A stretch of 64,000 nt of DNA from JARYGU01 sp033795365 (GCA_033795365.1 JARYGU010000002.1:372001-436000); one strand, 5' to 3'. Shown: positions 1 to 9,187, numbered from the stretch's first letter. Translations and numbers: made by a program. The notes: generated from the sequence alone by a model not told the origin.

Positions 1-2205
1 CTGCGGGAAGTCTACGAAGCGCATGCGATCGTTCATATGGGCAAGCACGGCAATCTCGAATGGCTGCCCGGCAAGGCGCTCGCGCTCTCGGAAAGTTGTT
101 ATCCCGAGGCGGTGTTCGGCCCGATGCCGCATCTCTATCCCTTCATCGTCAACGATCCGGGCGAGGGAACCCAGGCGAAGCGCCGCGCCGCCGCCGTCAT
201 CATCGACCACCTGACGCCACCGCTGACGCGCGCCGAGACCTATGGTCCGCTCAAGGACCTCGAAGCGCTGGTGGACGAATATTACGATGCTTCGGGCGGC
301 GATCCGCGTCGCATCAAGCTTTTGAGCCGGCAGATCCTGGACCTCGTGCGCGACATCGGCCTCGACCAGGATGCGGGCATTGCGAGGACCGACGGCGAAG
401 TAGCAGCGCTGCAGAAGCTCGACGCCTATCTCTGCGATCTCAAGGAAATGCAGATTCGCGACGGTCTGCATGTCTTCGGCGTTTCCCCGTCCGGCCGGTT
501 GCTGACCGATCTGACGGTGGCGCTCGCCCGTGTGCCGCGCGGTCTGGGAGAGGCCGGCGATGCCAGTCTCCAGCGCGCGATCGCGGCGGATGCCTTTGCG
601 AAACGGGATCATTCGCCTGACGCAAGCGCCGGTGAAACCTGGCGCGGCTTTGACCCGCTCGACTGCATCGCCTCGGCGGCATGGACCGGCCCCAGGCCGC
701 CGATTCTCGCCGGGCAATCCGCCGAACCGTGGCGCAGCAACGGCGATACGGTCGAGCGAATCGAGCTTCTGGCGGCAAGGCTCGTGGAGGGTGGCGTTTC
801 CTGCCCTGCCGGCTGGCATGCGACCCGCGCGGTTCTTGACCGCATCGAGAGCGTCATCCGCCCCGCCATTGCCGCCTGCGGGCCGGCCGAGATCGAAGCG
901 CTGATGCGCGGGCTGGATGGGGGCTTCGTCGAGCCCGGCCCGTCCGGCGCGCCGACGCGCGGGCGGCCCGATGTGCTGCCGACCGGGCGCAATTTCTACT
1001 CCGTCGACAGCCGTGCAGTGCCGACGCCGGCGGCCTGGGAGCTCGGCCGCGGATCCGCCGAACTGATGGTCACGCGCTATGTGCAGGATCACGGCGAGTG
1101 GCCGACTTCCTTCGGCATCACCGCCTGGGGAACGGCAAACATGCGCACCGGCGGCGACGATATCGCCCAGGCGCTCGCGCTGATCGGTGCGAAGCCCGTG
1201 TGGGACATGGGGTCGCGCCGCGTCACCGGCTACGAGATCATCACGGCCGCGATGTTGCGCCGCCCGCGTGTCGACGTGACCTTGCGCATTTCCGGATTTT
1301 TCCGCGACGCCTTTCCTGAGCAGATCGCGCTTTTCGATCGGGCGGTGCGGGCGATCGGCGCGCTCGACGAGGACGATGCCGACAATCCGATCGCGGCGCG
1401 CATGCGCGCGGAGGCCGCGGCCCTTGCGGCGCGCGGCGTCGATGAACGCCAGGCCGAGCGCGAAGCCGGGTTCCGCATCTTTGGATCGAAACCTGGCGCC
1501 TACGGGGCCGGGCTGCAGACGATGGTGGACGAGGGGCTCTGGCAAGATCGCGGCGATCTCGCCGAAGCCTGGCTCGCCTGGGGTTCTTATGCCTATGCCG
1601 GCGACGGGGAGGGAACGCCGAGCCGGGAAGGGCTGGAGGCGCGCATGAAGAGCCTTCAGGCGGTGATCCAGAACCAGGACAATCGCGAGCACGATCTTCT
1701 CGACAGCGACGAATACTATCAGTTCGAGGGCGGCATGGCGGCTGCCGCCGCCCATCTGGCCGGAAAGCAGCCCGCCGTCTACCACAACGACCATTCGCGG
1801 CCCGAGCGTCCGGTCGTGCGCACGCTCGAGGACGAGATCGGGCGCGTGGTGCGCGCCCGCGCGGTGAACCCGAAATGGATTGAGGGGGTCATGCGCCACG
1901 GCTACAAGGGCGCCTTCGAAATCGCCGCGACGGTCGATTTCCTCTTCGCCTTCGCCGCCACCACGGGCGCGGTGAAGGACCATCATTTCGAGGCCGCCTA
2001 TCAGGCTTATCTCGTGGACGAGGCGGTTCGCGCCTTCCTGGCGCAGAAGAATCCTGCCGCCCTTGCCGAGATGGCGGCGCGGCTGATGGAGGCGATCGAC
2101 CGCAAGCTTTGGACCCCGCGCTCGAATTCGGCGCGGTTCGAATTGAGCGCGCTCGCCGAGGCGAATGACGGCGCGCGAAGAACAGGGATGGAGACGATCC
2201 GATGA
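1..2205 (+). CDS. cobN: Cobaltochelatase subunit CobN, C-terminal part (5' end outside window)
   Basis: Large subunit of the ATP-dependent aerobic cobaltochelatase, which inserts Co(II) into hydrogenobyrinic acid a,c-diamide together with the CobS and CobT chelatase subunits in the cytoplasm. The frame is open from base 1, so the gene enters from upstream; 734 codons are visible and full-length CobN is about 1,250-1,280 residues. The family hallmark HMGKHGNLEWLPGK lies at the very start of the visible part, followed by the conserved GRNFYSVD and ITAWGTANMRTGGDD stretches. Its stop overlaps the start of cobO by 4 bp (ATGA), so the two are translationally coupled. No frameshift is seen. Identity is very sure; the start cannot be assigned here. 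Confidence 0.97.
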   Translation: MREVYEAHAIVHMGKHGNLEWLPGKALALSESCYPEAVFGPMPHLYPFIVNDPGEGTQAKRRAAAVIIDHLTPPLTRAETYGPLKDLEALVDEYYDASGGDPRRIKLLSRQILDLVRDIGLDQDAGIARTDGEVAALQKLDAYLCDLKEMQIRDGLHVFGVSPSGRLLTDLTVALARVPRGLGEAGDASLQRAIAADAFAKRDHSPDASAGETWRGFDPLDCIASAAWTGPRPPILAGQSAEPWRSNGDTVERIELLAARLVEGGVSCPAGWHATRAVLDRIESVIRPAIAACGPAEIEALMRGLDGGFVEPGPSGAPTRGRPDVLPTGRNFYSVDSRAVPTPAAWELGRGSAELMVTRYVQDHGEWPTSFGITAWGTANMRTGGDDIAQALALIGAKPVWDMGSRRVTGYEIITAAMLRRPRVDVTLRISGFFRDAFPEQIALFDRAVRAIGALDEDDADNPIAARMRAEAAALAARGVDERQAEREAGFRIFGSKPGAYGAGLQTMVDEGLWQDRGDLAEAWLAWGSYAYAGDGEGTPSREGLEARMKSLQAVIQNQDNREHDLLDSDEYYQFEGGMAAAAAHLAGKQPAVYHNDHSRPERPVVRTLEDEIGRVVRARAVNPKWIEGVMRHGYKGAFEIAATVDFLFAFAATTGAVKDHHFEAAYQAYLVDEAVRAFLAQKNPAALAEMAARLMEAIDRKLWTPRSNSARFELSALAEANDGARRTGMETIR

Positions 2206-2846
2206 ACGAGAAATCCGAAAAGCTTGCAGGCATGACCGAGGACGAACTCGATGCCCGCCACGCCGACAAGATGGCGAAGAAGAAGCAGGCGCGCGAAAAG
2301 ATCATGGCCACCAAGACGGACGAGAAGGGTCTGGTCATTGTCCATACCGGCAAGGGGAAGGGCAAATCGACCGCCGGTTTCGGCATGATCTTCCGTCATA
2401 TCGCCCATGGCCGGCCGTGCGCCGTCGTGCAGTTCATCAAGGGGGCCATGTCGACCGGCGAGCGCGAACTGATCGAGAGGCACTTTTCCGATCTCTGCCA
2501 GTTCCACACGCTCGGCGAGGGTTTTACCTGGGAAACGCAGGACCGCGCCCGCGACGTCGCCATGGCGGCGAAAGCCTGGGAAAAGGCCAAGGAGCTGATC
2601 CGCGACGAGCGCAACGCCATGGTGCTGCTCGACGAGATCAACATAGCACTGCGCTACGATTACATCGACATCAACGAGGTCGTCGATTTCCTGACGAACG
2701 AGAAGCCGCCTATGACCCATGTGGTCCTGACCGGCCGCAACGCAAAGGAAGAACTCATCGAGATCGCCGATCTTGCAACCGAGATGGAGCTTCTCAAGCA
2801 TCCTTTCCGCTCCGGCATCAAGGCCCAGATCGGCGTGGAATTCTGA
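2202..2846 (+). CDS. cobO: Cob(I)yrinic acid a,c-diamide adenosyltransferase CobO
   Basis: Transfers the 5'-deoxyadenosyl group from ATP to the Co(I) corrin, the step after cobalt insertion. The protein is 214 residues, usual for CobO/BtuR/CobA-type transferases. A P-loop (GKGKGKST) lies at about residues 50-57, followed by FGMIFRH, and the LLDEINIALRYDYI motif is near residue 144. The N-terminal 40 residues are charged and lysine-rich, as is common in the alphaproteobacterial form. It overlaps cobN by 4 bp and is the last plus-strand gene before a minus-strand permease, so it ends this segment of the cob operon. Confidence 0.96.
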   Translation: MNEKSEKLAGMTEDELDARHADKMAKKKQAREKIMATKTDEKGLVIVHTGKGKGKSTAGFGMIFRHIAHGRPCAVVQFIKGAMSTGERELIERHFSDLCQFHTLGEGFTWETQDRARDVAMAAKAWEKAKELIRDERNAMVLLDEINIALRYDYIDINEVVDFLTNEKPPMTHVVLTGRNAKEELIEIADLATEMELLKHPFRSGIKAQIGVEF

Positions 2847-2909
2847 TCGGCCGGGAAGGGGAAGGAGCGCGCGCTCTCCGAACCCTTCCGTTCGGCCGCC
2901 GGCGGCCTG

Positions 2910-3695
2910 CTACCATCCGATCCAGATGCGCAGCGGATGCGCGGGATCCCAAAGAAGGCGGATCGCGAGTGCGATGCAGGTGACGACGAGCAGCGGCTTG
3001 ATGACCTTCGCGCCGTTCTTCATGGCAAAGCGCGAGCCGGCCTGCGCGCCGAGGAACTGGCCCGCGCCCATCATCAGGCCGACCTTCCACAGGACGACGC
3101 CGTAAAGCACGAAGACGGCGAAAGCGCCGAGATTGGAGCCGAAGTTCAGGAGCTTCGTATGCGCGGTGGCCTTCAGCACGCCGAACCCCGCGAGCGTGAC
3201 GAAGGAGAGCATGAAGAAGGAGCCCGTTCCCGGCCCGAAGACGCCGTCGTAAAAGCCGATGAGCGGCACGATCGTCAGCGCGAAGACGGCCTGACGCATG
3301 CGCCGGTGCTTGTCGACATCCCCGATATTCGGCTTGAAGCCGAAATAGAGCGCGACTGCCACGAGCAGGAAGGGCAGGGTGATCTGCAGCGCGTCGCCGG
3401 GCACCACCGTGGCAAGAACGGCGCCGAGCGCGGCACCCAGCGCCGAAAAGGCCGCCATCGGCAGCTGCTCTCGAAGGTTCACGTGGCCGGCCCGCGAATA
3501 GGCGATGGTCGCCGAACCCGAACCGAAGAGCGATTGCAGCTTGTTCGTGCCGAGCGTTTCCAGCGGCGGAATGCCGGCGAGCAGCATGGCGGGAATGGTG
3601 ATCATCCCGCCCCCGCCGGCGATTGAATCGATGAAGCCGGCCAGGAAGGCTGCAAGGAAGAGCAGAAGGATGAGATGAAGAGCGATGTCTTGCAC
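2910..3695 (-). CDS. TSUP-family (YfcA-like) integral membrane transporter
   Basis: 261-residue polytopic membrane protein of the TSUP (TauE/SafE, PF01925) family, which moves small, often sulfur-containing anions across the inner membrane. The signature GFIDSIAGGGGMITIP lies near the N-terminus and the second-half repeat shows GFYDGVFGPGTGSF. About eight hydrophobic segments are visible. The start is a GTG (3693-3695) with no strong Shine-Dalgarno; no better start lies upstream in frame. The gene is convergent with cobO and divergent from cobE, sitting inside the cob region. Its substrate cannot be read from sequence, and a link to cobalamin rests only on position. Confidence 0.85.
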   Translation of the reverse strand: MQDIALHLILLLFLAAFLAGFIDSIAGGGGMITIPAMLLAGIPPLETLGTNKLQSLFGSGSATIAYSRAGHVNLREQLPMAAFSALGAALGAVLATVVPGDALQITLPFLLVAVALYFGFKPNIGDVDKHRRMRQAVFALTIVPLIGFYDGVFGPGTGSFFMLSFVTLAGFGVLKATAHTKLLNFGSNLGAFAVFVLYGVVLWKVGLMMGAGQFLGAQAGSRFAMKNGAKVIKPLLVVTCIALAIRLLWDPAHPLRIWIGW

Positions 3696-3990
3696 GGGGA
3701 GAGACTCGGGGAACAGGGCAGCGAAGTGGCCTTTCTGTCAGAGCGGCGCGGAAAAAGCAAAGCGACCCGAACCTGCTCCTGCCGCATGCCGCAACGGGTC
3801 TTGCGGGTGGCGCAAACCGGGTTTGACCCTCCATCCGTGCTTCGCTAAACAGGACGGACATGCGACGGTGTCCAGAATGGGCCGAAAGGTGTCCGGTGCG
3901 GCCGACCCGAAACGGGGGCTTCAGCCGGAACTGTCGGGACGGCTGCCTGAAACGGCGCTTTGGCCTCGCATGCGCATTTGCGGGGGAAGC

Positions 3991-4503
3991 ATGACGAAAG
4001 AGCCGGAAAATTCAGCCGAAACGGCCCGCCGGACGCTGGTTCTGGGGCTCGGCTGCGAGCGCGGCACACCGGCCGGCGAGCTTCTCGATCTTGCCAGCCG
4101 GGCGGTGGCCTCGGTTGGTGCGCAGGCCGGCGACATCGCTCTCGTGGCGTCACTCGACACCCGTGCCGCGGAACCGGCCATGCATGCGGTCGTTCAGGAA
4201 TTCCGGGTGCCCTTCCGCACATTCGATGCCGCGACGCTGGAGGCGGAGACGCCCCGCCTTGCCAATCCTTCCGAAATTGTCTTCGCGCGGACCGGCTGCC
4301 ACGGCGTCGCCGAGGCGGCCGCACTTGCCTCGGTCGGCCTGGCGGGACGACTGCTGCTTGCGAAGATCAAGTCTGCGCACGCGACTGCGGCGATCGCGAT
4401 TGCAGAATCGATTGAAGGGGATGGCGCCGGTTCTTCGCACATTGATTCCGCAGGTTTGCAAGCCGGACCGATTTCAACCGGCGCCAGGCGGGAGACGGCA
4501 TGA
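3991..4503 (+). CDS. cobE: Cobalamin biosynthesis protein CobE
   Basis: CobE (CbiG C-terminal-like, PF01890) belongs to the aerobic cobalamin pathway; its exact biochemical role is not settled. The 170-residue product starts MTKEPENS and has the family motifs LVLGLGCERGTP (about residues 16-27) and ARTGCHGVAEAAA, then a KIKSAHATAAIA segment. I chose the ATG at 3991 because CGGGGGA lies just upstream and homology begins soon after; the open frame extends upstream without family similarity. It overlaps cobA by 4 bp. The 295 bp before it (3696-3990) hold no gene, and I found no convincing B12-riboswitch box there. Confidence 0.85.
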   Translation: MTKEPENSAETARRTLVLGLGCERGTPAGELLDLASRAVASVGAQAGDIALVASLDTRAAEPAMHAVVQEFRVPFRTFDAATLEAETPRLANPSEIVFARTGCHGVAEAAALASVGLAGRLLLAKIKSAHATAAIAIAESIEGDGAGSSHIDSAGLQAGPISTGARRETA

Positions 4504-5348
4504 TGGCGGACGATCTCTTTTCCGGCCTGCCCGCGATCGAGCGCGGATCGGTTTGGCTCGTCGGTGCCGGCCCCGGCGACCCCGGCCTCCTGACGCTGCA
4601 TGCGGCGAATGCGCTGCGGCAGGCGGATGTCATCGTCCACGATGCGCTGGTCAACGGCGATTGCCTGAAGCTCGCCCGCCCGGGCGCCGCTCTCGAATTC
4701 GCCGGAAAGCGCGGCGGCAAGCCTTCGCCGAAGCAGCGGGATATCTCGCTGCGCCTCGTCGAGTTGGCGCGCGCCGGCAACCGCGTGCTGCGTCTCAAGG
4801 GCGGCGACCCCTTCGTCTTCGGGCGCGGCGGCGAGGAGGCGCTGACCCTCGTCGAGCATGGCATTCCGTTCCGCATCGTACCAGGGATCACGGCCGGTAT
4901 AGGCGGGCTTGCCTATGCCGGCATCCCGGTTACGCATCGCGAGGTCAACCATGCGGTCACTTTCCTGACGGGTCATGATTCTTCCGGCCTCGTGCCGGAC
5001 CGGATCGACTGGCAGGGGATAGCCCGCGGCTCGCCGGTCATCGTCATGTATATGGCGATGAAGCATATCGGGCAGATCGCCGCCAACCTGATTGCCGGCG
5101 GACGCTCGCCGGAAGAGCCCGTCGCCTTCGTCTGCAACGCCGCGACGGCCGAGCAGCGGGTTCTGGAAACGATGCTCGCGCGCGCCGAGGCGGATGTCGC
5201 CGCAGCGGGGCTCGAGCCGCCGGCGATCGTCGTCGTCGGCGAGGTGGTACGGCTGCGCGCATCGCTCGACTGGTTGGGCGCGATCGGCGAGGGCCGGGCT
5301 CTCAAGGCGGATGCCCTCGGTTCGCGGTCCCTGAAGGATCCCGCATGA
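4500..5348 (+). CDS. cobA: Uroporphyrinogen-III C-methyltransferase (SUMT)
   Basis: Methylates uroporphyrinogen III at C-2 and C-7 with S-adenosylmethionine to give precorrin-2, the entry step of the corrin branch. The 282-residue tetrapyrrole methylase has VGAGPGDPGLLTL at about residues 21-33, LKGGDPFVFGRGGEEA in the middle, and the VPGITAG and VTHREVNHAVTFLTGH stretches typical of SUMT. No siroheme-synthase (CysG) N-terminal domain is fused, so this is the stand-alone corrin-type enzyme. Two adjacent ATGs (4500 and 4503) can start it; 4500 gives the 4-bp overlap with cobE. It overlaps cobB by 4 bp, so cobE-A-B-C-D are tightly coupled. Confidence 0.96.
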   Translation: MMADDLFSGLPAIERGSVWLVGAGPGDPGLLTLHAANALRQADVIVHDALVNGDCLKLARPGAALEFAGKRGGKPSPKQRDISLRLVELARAGNRVLRLKGGDPFVFGRGGEEALTLVEHGIPFRIVPGITAGIGGLAYAGIPVTHREVNHAVTFLTGHDSSGLVPDRIDWQGIARGSPVIVMYMAMKHIGQIAANLIAGGRSPEEPVAFVCNAATAEQRVLETMLARAEADVAAAGLEPPAIVVVGEVVRLRASLDWLGAIGEGRALKADALGSRSLKDPA

Positions 5349-6643
5349 GCGGCCTGATGATTGCCGCGCCGTCGTCCGGCTCAGGAAAGACGACGGTCGC
5401 GCTCGGGCTGATGCGTGCGCTCTCCAATCGCGGGATAGCGGTTTCGCCCGGCAAGGCCGGCCCGGACTATATCGATCCCGCCTTCCATGCGGCCGCAAGC
5501 CGCAGGCGGTGCCTCAATTACGACCCGTGGGCCATGCGGCCGGAGCTCATGCTCGCGCAAGCCGCCTCGCAGGCAGACGGCGGCAGCCTGCTTTTGATCG
5601 AGGCCATGATGGGCCTTCACGACGGGGCCGCGGACGGCAGCGGCACACCGGGCGATCTTGCGGCCCTGCTGCGCCTGCCGGTGGTGATGGTCGTCGATTG
5701 CAGCCGGCTTTCCCACTCCGTCGCCGCCCTCGTCCGGGGCTATGCGGATTTCCGCGATGACGTTGCTGTTTCCGGGGTCGTCCTCAACAAGGTAGGCAGC
5801 GCCCGGCACGAGCGCATGCTGCGCGATGCGCTGGAAAAGGCGGGCGTGTCCGTCTTCGGCGCGCTTGCCCAGGATCGGGCCCTTTCGCTGCCGGAGCGCC
5901 ATCTCGGCCTTGTGCAGGCGGGGGAACATAAGGAACTGGACGCCTTCATCGCCCATGCGGCCGAGACGGTCGCCCGAAGCTGCGATCTCGACGGTCTCGT
6001 GGCGTCGACGATCCCTTTTGGGGAGTTCGGCACGAAGGACGCCATTTCCCGCCTTCCGCCGCCTGGCCAGCGCGTGGCGATCGCCCGCGACGAGGCGTTC
6101 GCCTTCCTCTACGAGCATCTGCTGTCGGGCTGGCGCTCGCAAGGGGCGGAGCTCTCCTTCTTCTCTCCTCTGGCGGACGAGGCTCCGCCGGCTTCGGCTG
6201 ACGCGATCTATCTTCCCGGCGGCTACCCCGAGCTTCATGCACCAGCCCTTGCCGATGCCGGGCGATTCCGCCAGGCGATGCGGGACGCCGCCGATCGCGG
6301 TGCGCGCATCTATGGCGAATGCGGGGGATATATGGTGCTCGGCGAGGGGCTGATCGATGCACAAGGGAGACGTCACGAAATGCTCGGCCTGCTCCCGCTC
6401 GTCACCAGCTTCCATGAGCGCCGGCGACAGCTCGGCTATCGCCGCCTGAGGCCGCTGCCGGGGTCGGGTTTCGATCGCGGGATGACGGCACACGAATTCC
6501 ATTATTCGACGATCGCTTTCGAGGGATCGGCGGACCGCCTCTTCTCGGCAAGCGACGCGACAGGCGCCGATCTCGGTCAGGCCGGCCTTCGTCGCGGCAG
6601 CGTTTCCGGTTCCTACATGCATCTGATCGATATTCTTCCATGA
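5345..6643 (+). CDS. cobB: Hydrogenobyrinic acid a,c-diamide synthase (glutamine-hydrolysing)
   Basis: ATP- and glutamine-dependent amidation of the a and c carboxylates of hydrogenobyrinic acid. The 432 residues show the N-terminal P-loop SSGSGKTT (about residues 10-17) with GKAGPDYIDPAFH following, and a C-terminal class-I-like glutamine amidotransferase domain with YLPGGYPELH and the nucleophile Cys326 in YGECGGYM. Length and order match CobB/CbiA. It overlaps both cobA and cobC by 4 bp. Confidence 0.96.
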   Translation: MSGLMIAAPSSGSGKTTVALGLMRALSNRGIAVSPGKAGPDYIDPAFHAAASRRRCLNYDPWAMRPELMLAQAASQADGGSLLLIEAMMGLHDGAADGSGTPGDLAALLRLPVVMVVDCSRLSHSVAALVRGYADFRDDVAVSGVVLNKVGSARHERMLRDALEKAGVSVFGALAQDRALSLPERHLGLVQAGEHKELDAFIAHAAETVARSCDLDGLVASTIPFGEFGTKDAISRLPPPGQRVAIARDEAFAFLYEHLLSGWRSQGAELSFFSPLADEAPPASADAIYLPGGYPELHAPALADAGRFRQAMRDAADRGARIYGECGGYMVLGEGLIDAQGRRHEMLGLLPLVTSFHERRRQLGYRRLRPLPGSGFDRGMTAHEFHYSTIAFEGSADRLFSASDATGADLGQAGLRRGSVSGSYMHLIDILP

Positions 6644-7650
6644 GCGAACCGGCGATCCTACATGGCGGCGGCATCACGGCTGCGGCGGAGCGCTTCGGCG
6701 GACGGGCGGAGGACTGGCTCGATCTGTCCACCGGCATCAATCCCTGCCCCGTGGCGCTCCCCGCGATCGACGCCTCCGCATGGCATCGCCTGCCGGACCG
6801 CCATCGTTTCGACGCGGCGCGAAGGGCTGCGGCGCAATTTTACGGGGCGCATGCCTGCCTGCCGCTTCCGGTTCCCGGCACGCAATCGGTCATCCAGCTC
6901 CTGCCACGCCTTGTCGGCGCCGGACGGCGGGCCGCGATCCTGTCGCCGACCTATGGCGAATACGGCCGCGTGTTGCGCAATGCCGGCGTTAGCGTCGACG
7001 CGGTCTCCTCGCTGGAAGAGATCGGCGAGACGCATGGCCTTGCAGTCGTCGTCAATCCCAACAATCCGGATGGCCGTCTCCTCGGGAAGGACGATCTGCT
7101 TGCGCTTTGCGGCCGGCTGCATGCTTCCGGCGGCATGCTGCTGGTAGACGAGGCCTTCGGCGACATGGAGCCGCAATCGACGCTTGCGCCTGTCGCCGGA
7201 GGCGTGCCGGGCCTGGTCGTCTTCCGGTCCTTCGGAAAATTCTTCGGACTTGCCGGTCTCCGGCTCGGTTTCGTGCTTGCCGGGGAGCGCGTGGCTGCGG
7301 ATTTCTCCGATGCGCTCGGGCCGTGGGCGGTGTCGGGCCCGGCGCTGGAGCTCGCTCGAAAGCTGATGGAACAGGATGCCGGCCCCATTCGCGAGGCGAT
7401 CCGCATTCGCAAGCTGGCCCTCGATGCGGTCCTCGCCGGTGCGGGCCTTCGCGTCTGCGGCGGCACGGCGCTGTTTTCGCTGGTCGAGCACCCTCAGGCC
7501 GTCGCCATCCATGAGGCGCTATGCCGCCGCCACATCCTTGTGCGTGCCTTCGACTACCAGCCGCGCTGGCTGCGCTTCGGGCTGGCTCCCGACGGGCAGG
7601 CGGACATGCGGCTTGCCGAGGCGTTGCGATCTTCCGGCTTGCGACGATGA
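6640..7650 (+). CDS. cobC: CobC, threonine-phosphate decarboxylase-like PLP enzyme
   Basis: Fold-type I aminotransferase family protein of 336 residues. CobC acts with CobD in making and attaching the aminopropanol arm of cobalamin; homologues decarboxylate L-threonine phosphate. Visible motifs are ILHGGGITAAAERFGG at the N-terminus, NPNNPDGRLLG (about residues 139-149), LVDEAFGDME, and the PLP lysine Lys200 in RSFGKFFGLAGLRLGF. It overlaps cobB and cobD by 4 bp each. This is the P. denitrificans CobC, not the Salmonella phosphatase of the same name. Confidence 0.93.
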   Translation: MSEPAILHGGGITAAAERFGGRAEDWLDLSTGINPCPVALPAIDASAWHRLPDRHRFDAARRAAAQFYGAHACLPLPVPGTQSVIQLLPRLVGAGRRAAILSPTYGEYGRVLRNAGVSVDAVSSLEEIGETHGLAVVVNPNNPDGRLLGKDDLLALCGRLHASGGMLLVDEAFGDMEPQSTLAPVAGGVPGLVVFRSFGKFFGLAGLRLGFVLAGERVAADFSDALGPWAVSGPALELARKLMEQDAGPIREAIRIRKLALDAVLAGAGLRVCGGTALFSLVEHPQAVAIHEALCRRHILVRAFDYQPRWLRFGLAPDGQADMRLAEALRSSGLRR

Positions 7651-8627
7651 CCCATACGCTCGCCGTTCTTCTTGCCGCCCTGGTGATCGACCGCATCGTC
7701 GGCGACCCGCCGTGGCTGTGGCGGCGCATTCCCCATCCGGTCGTCTTCTTCGGTCGGGCGATCGCGGCTTTCGACCTCAGCTTCAACCGCAGGCGCATGA
7801 CGGCGCAGACGCTCCGCTTCAACGGCACGGTGGCGATCGCCGTGCTTCTGGCCGCAGCCGCTTTCCTCGGTTATGTGGTCCACGTCGCGCTTGTCCGGCT
7901 CGGCTTCGCGGGCGCCGTCGTGGAGGCGATCGTTGCGGCGGTCTTCCTTGCGCAGAAGAGCCTTGCCGATCATGTTTCCGCAGTCGCCGCCGGGCTTCGC
8001 ACCGGCGGGCTCGAGGGCGGCCGCAGGGCGGTCTCCATGATCGTCGGAAGGGACCCGGCCGCCCTTGACGAGGCGGCCGTCGGCCGCGCGGCGATCGAGA
8101 GCCTTGCGGAGAATTTTTCCGACGGCGTCGTTGCGCCCGCCTTCTGGTATCTGGTGCTCGGCCTGCCGGGTCTGCTTGCCTACAAGATGCTGAACACGGC
8201 CGATTCGATGATCGGCCACAGAAACGAGAAATATGCCGATTTCGGCCGCGCCTCCGCCCGTCTCGACGACTTCGCCAATCTGCCGGCCGCCCGGATTTCG
8301 ATCTTCTTCGTCGCTGCCGGCGCCTGGTGGCATTGCGGAGGCAATGGTGCGCGCGCAGCTCTCGATACGGCGCTGCGCGACAGCGGGCTGCACCGCTCGC
8401 CGAATTCCGGCTGGCCGGAAGCCGCGATGGCGGGTGCGCTCGGCATCCAGCTGGCGGGGCCGCGCGTCTATGGCGGCCAGCGTGTCGAGGAGCCGATGAT
8501 CAATTCCGCCGGACGCGCCCGCGTGGGGGCGTCCGATATCGAGCAGGCCATGAAAATCTTTCTCGGCGCCTGCAGCGCCTTGTCCGTCTTTGTACTGGCC
8601 GGACTGGCGGTTTCCATTCTGCTTTAG
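7647..8627 (+). CDS. cobD: Adenosylcobinamide-phosphate synthase CobD (CbiB)
   Basis: Inner-membrane enzyme that joins (R)-1-aminopropan-2-ol phosphate to adenosylcobyric acid. From the ATG at 7647 the product is 326 residues, the usual length. The N-terminal DRIVGDPPWLWRRIPHPVVFFG, the AIESLAENFSDGVVAP stretch and the MIGHRNEKYADFGRASARLDD stretch are family hallmarks, and several hydrophobic segments are present. The frame is open 126 bp further upstream inside cobC, but the ATGA overlap with cobC and the family alignment favour 7647. It is the last gene of the cob operon here; a 170-bp spacer follows. Confidence 0.95.
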   Translation: MTHTLAVLLAALVIDRIVGDPPWLWRRIPHPVVFFGRAIAAFDLSFNRRRMTAQTLRFNGTVAIAVLLAAAAFLGYVVHVALVRLGFAGAVVEAIVAAVFLAQKSLADHVSAVAAGLRTGGLEGGRRAVSMIVGRDPAALDEAAVGRAAIESLAENFSDGVVAPAFWYLVLGLPGLLAYKMLNTADSMIGHRNEKYADFGRASARLDDFANLPAARISIFFVAAGAWWHCGGNGARAALDTALRDSGLHRSPNSGWPEAAMAGALGIQLAGPRVYGGQRVEEPMINSAGRARVGASDIEQAMKIFLGACSALSVFVLAGLAVSILL

Positions 8628-8735
8628 AAATGCGAAGGTCCGTCCGTCGTTTTGGCGGCACCAAGTCACATTTTGTCGCCCATGATGTTTAGGCAACACC
8701 CTGTTGCCAAAATGCAGCAGCGCACCATCAGCCCA

Positions 8736-8764
8736 TTGGCAATTCCGCCTCATTTACTTATAGG
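8736..8764 (+). promoter_or_regulatory. Predicted sigma-70 promoter of the acpXL cluster
   Basis: TTGGCA (8736-8741) and TATAGG (8759-8764) are separated by 17 bp and end 33 bp before the GTG start of acpXL. Both hexamers are close to the housekeeping consensus and the spacing is ideal. Transcription would start near 8771, giving a leader of about 27 nt that contains the TGAGG ribosome-binding site at 8786-8790. Prediction from sequence only. Confidence 0.6.
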
Positions 8765-8797
8765 ATCGCGCGACCATAGATTTCATGAGGTAATAGC

Positions 8798-9076
8798 GTG
8801 ACTGCTACATTCGACAAGGTTGCCGATATCATCGCGGAGACGAGCGAGATCGATCGCGAGACGATCACGCCGGAAAGCCATACGATCGATGATCTCGGCA
8901 TCGACAGCCTTGACTTCCTCGACATCGTGTTCGCGATCGACAAGGAATTCGGCATCAAGATTCCGCTGGAACAGTGGACGCAGGAAGTCAACGAAGGCAA
9001 GGTTTCGACCGAAGAATATTTCGTTCTGAAGAATCTCTGTGCCAAGATCGACGAGCTGCGTGCGGCAAAGGCTTGA
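8798..9076 (+). CDS. acpXL: Acyl carrier protein AcpXL for lipid A very-long-chain fatty acid
   Basis: Dedicated acyl carrier protein that carries the growing very-long-chain (27-hydroxyoctacosanoic type) acyl chain for rhizobial lipid A. The 92-residue acidic protein has the phosphopantetheine site Ser37 in [12 protein letters not shown]. Length (92 instead of about 78) and context separate it from the housekeeping AcpP. The start is GTG at 8798, preceded by TGAGG at a good distance; the annotated residue 1 is Met by initiation. It heads the acpXL-fabZXL-fabF2XL-fabF1XL-adh2XL-lpxXL cluster, and a hairpin follows it before fabZXL. Confidence 0.96.
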
Positions 9077-9130
9077 GATCTTAGCCGCATTCGGCGGCGG
9101 ATGTGCCGGCGATGCCGGTTGAAACTTTCT

Positions 9131-9158
9131 GGCCTGCCGCAATCGGCAGGCCTTTCGA
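9131..9158 (+). terminator. Hairpin after acpXL, possible partial terminator or attenuator
   Basis: A perfect 9-bp stem GGCCTGCCG (9131-9139) / CGGCAGGCC (9144-9152) with loop CAAT is followed by TTTCGATTT. The stem is strong but the T-run is interrupted. It lies 55 bp after the acpXL stop and 36 bp before fabZXL in an otherwise close-packed operon. Inferred role: partial termination or 3'-end protection, so that the carrier protein is made in excess over the downstream enzymes. Confidence 0.55.
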
Positions 9159-9187
9159 TTTCCGGGCGGCCGGAGCTGCGAATTGCC

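Noticed and set aside
2847..2909. GAGCGCGCGCTC palindrome between cobO and the TSUP gene as a terminator
   Set aside because: No T-run on either strand and pairing outside the 12-bp palindrome is irregular.
3696..3990. Possible cobalamin riboswitch before cobE
   Set aside because: No recognisable B12-box or receptor core was found; only weak short stems. The riboswitch may lie upstream of cobN outside the window.
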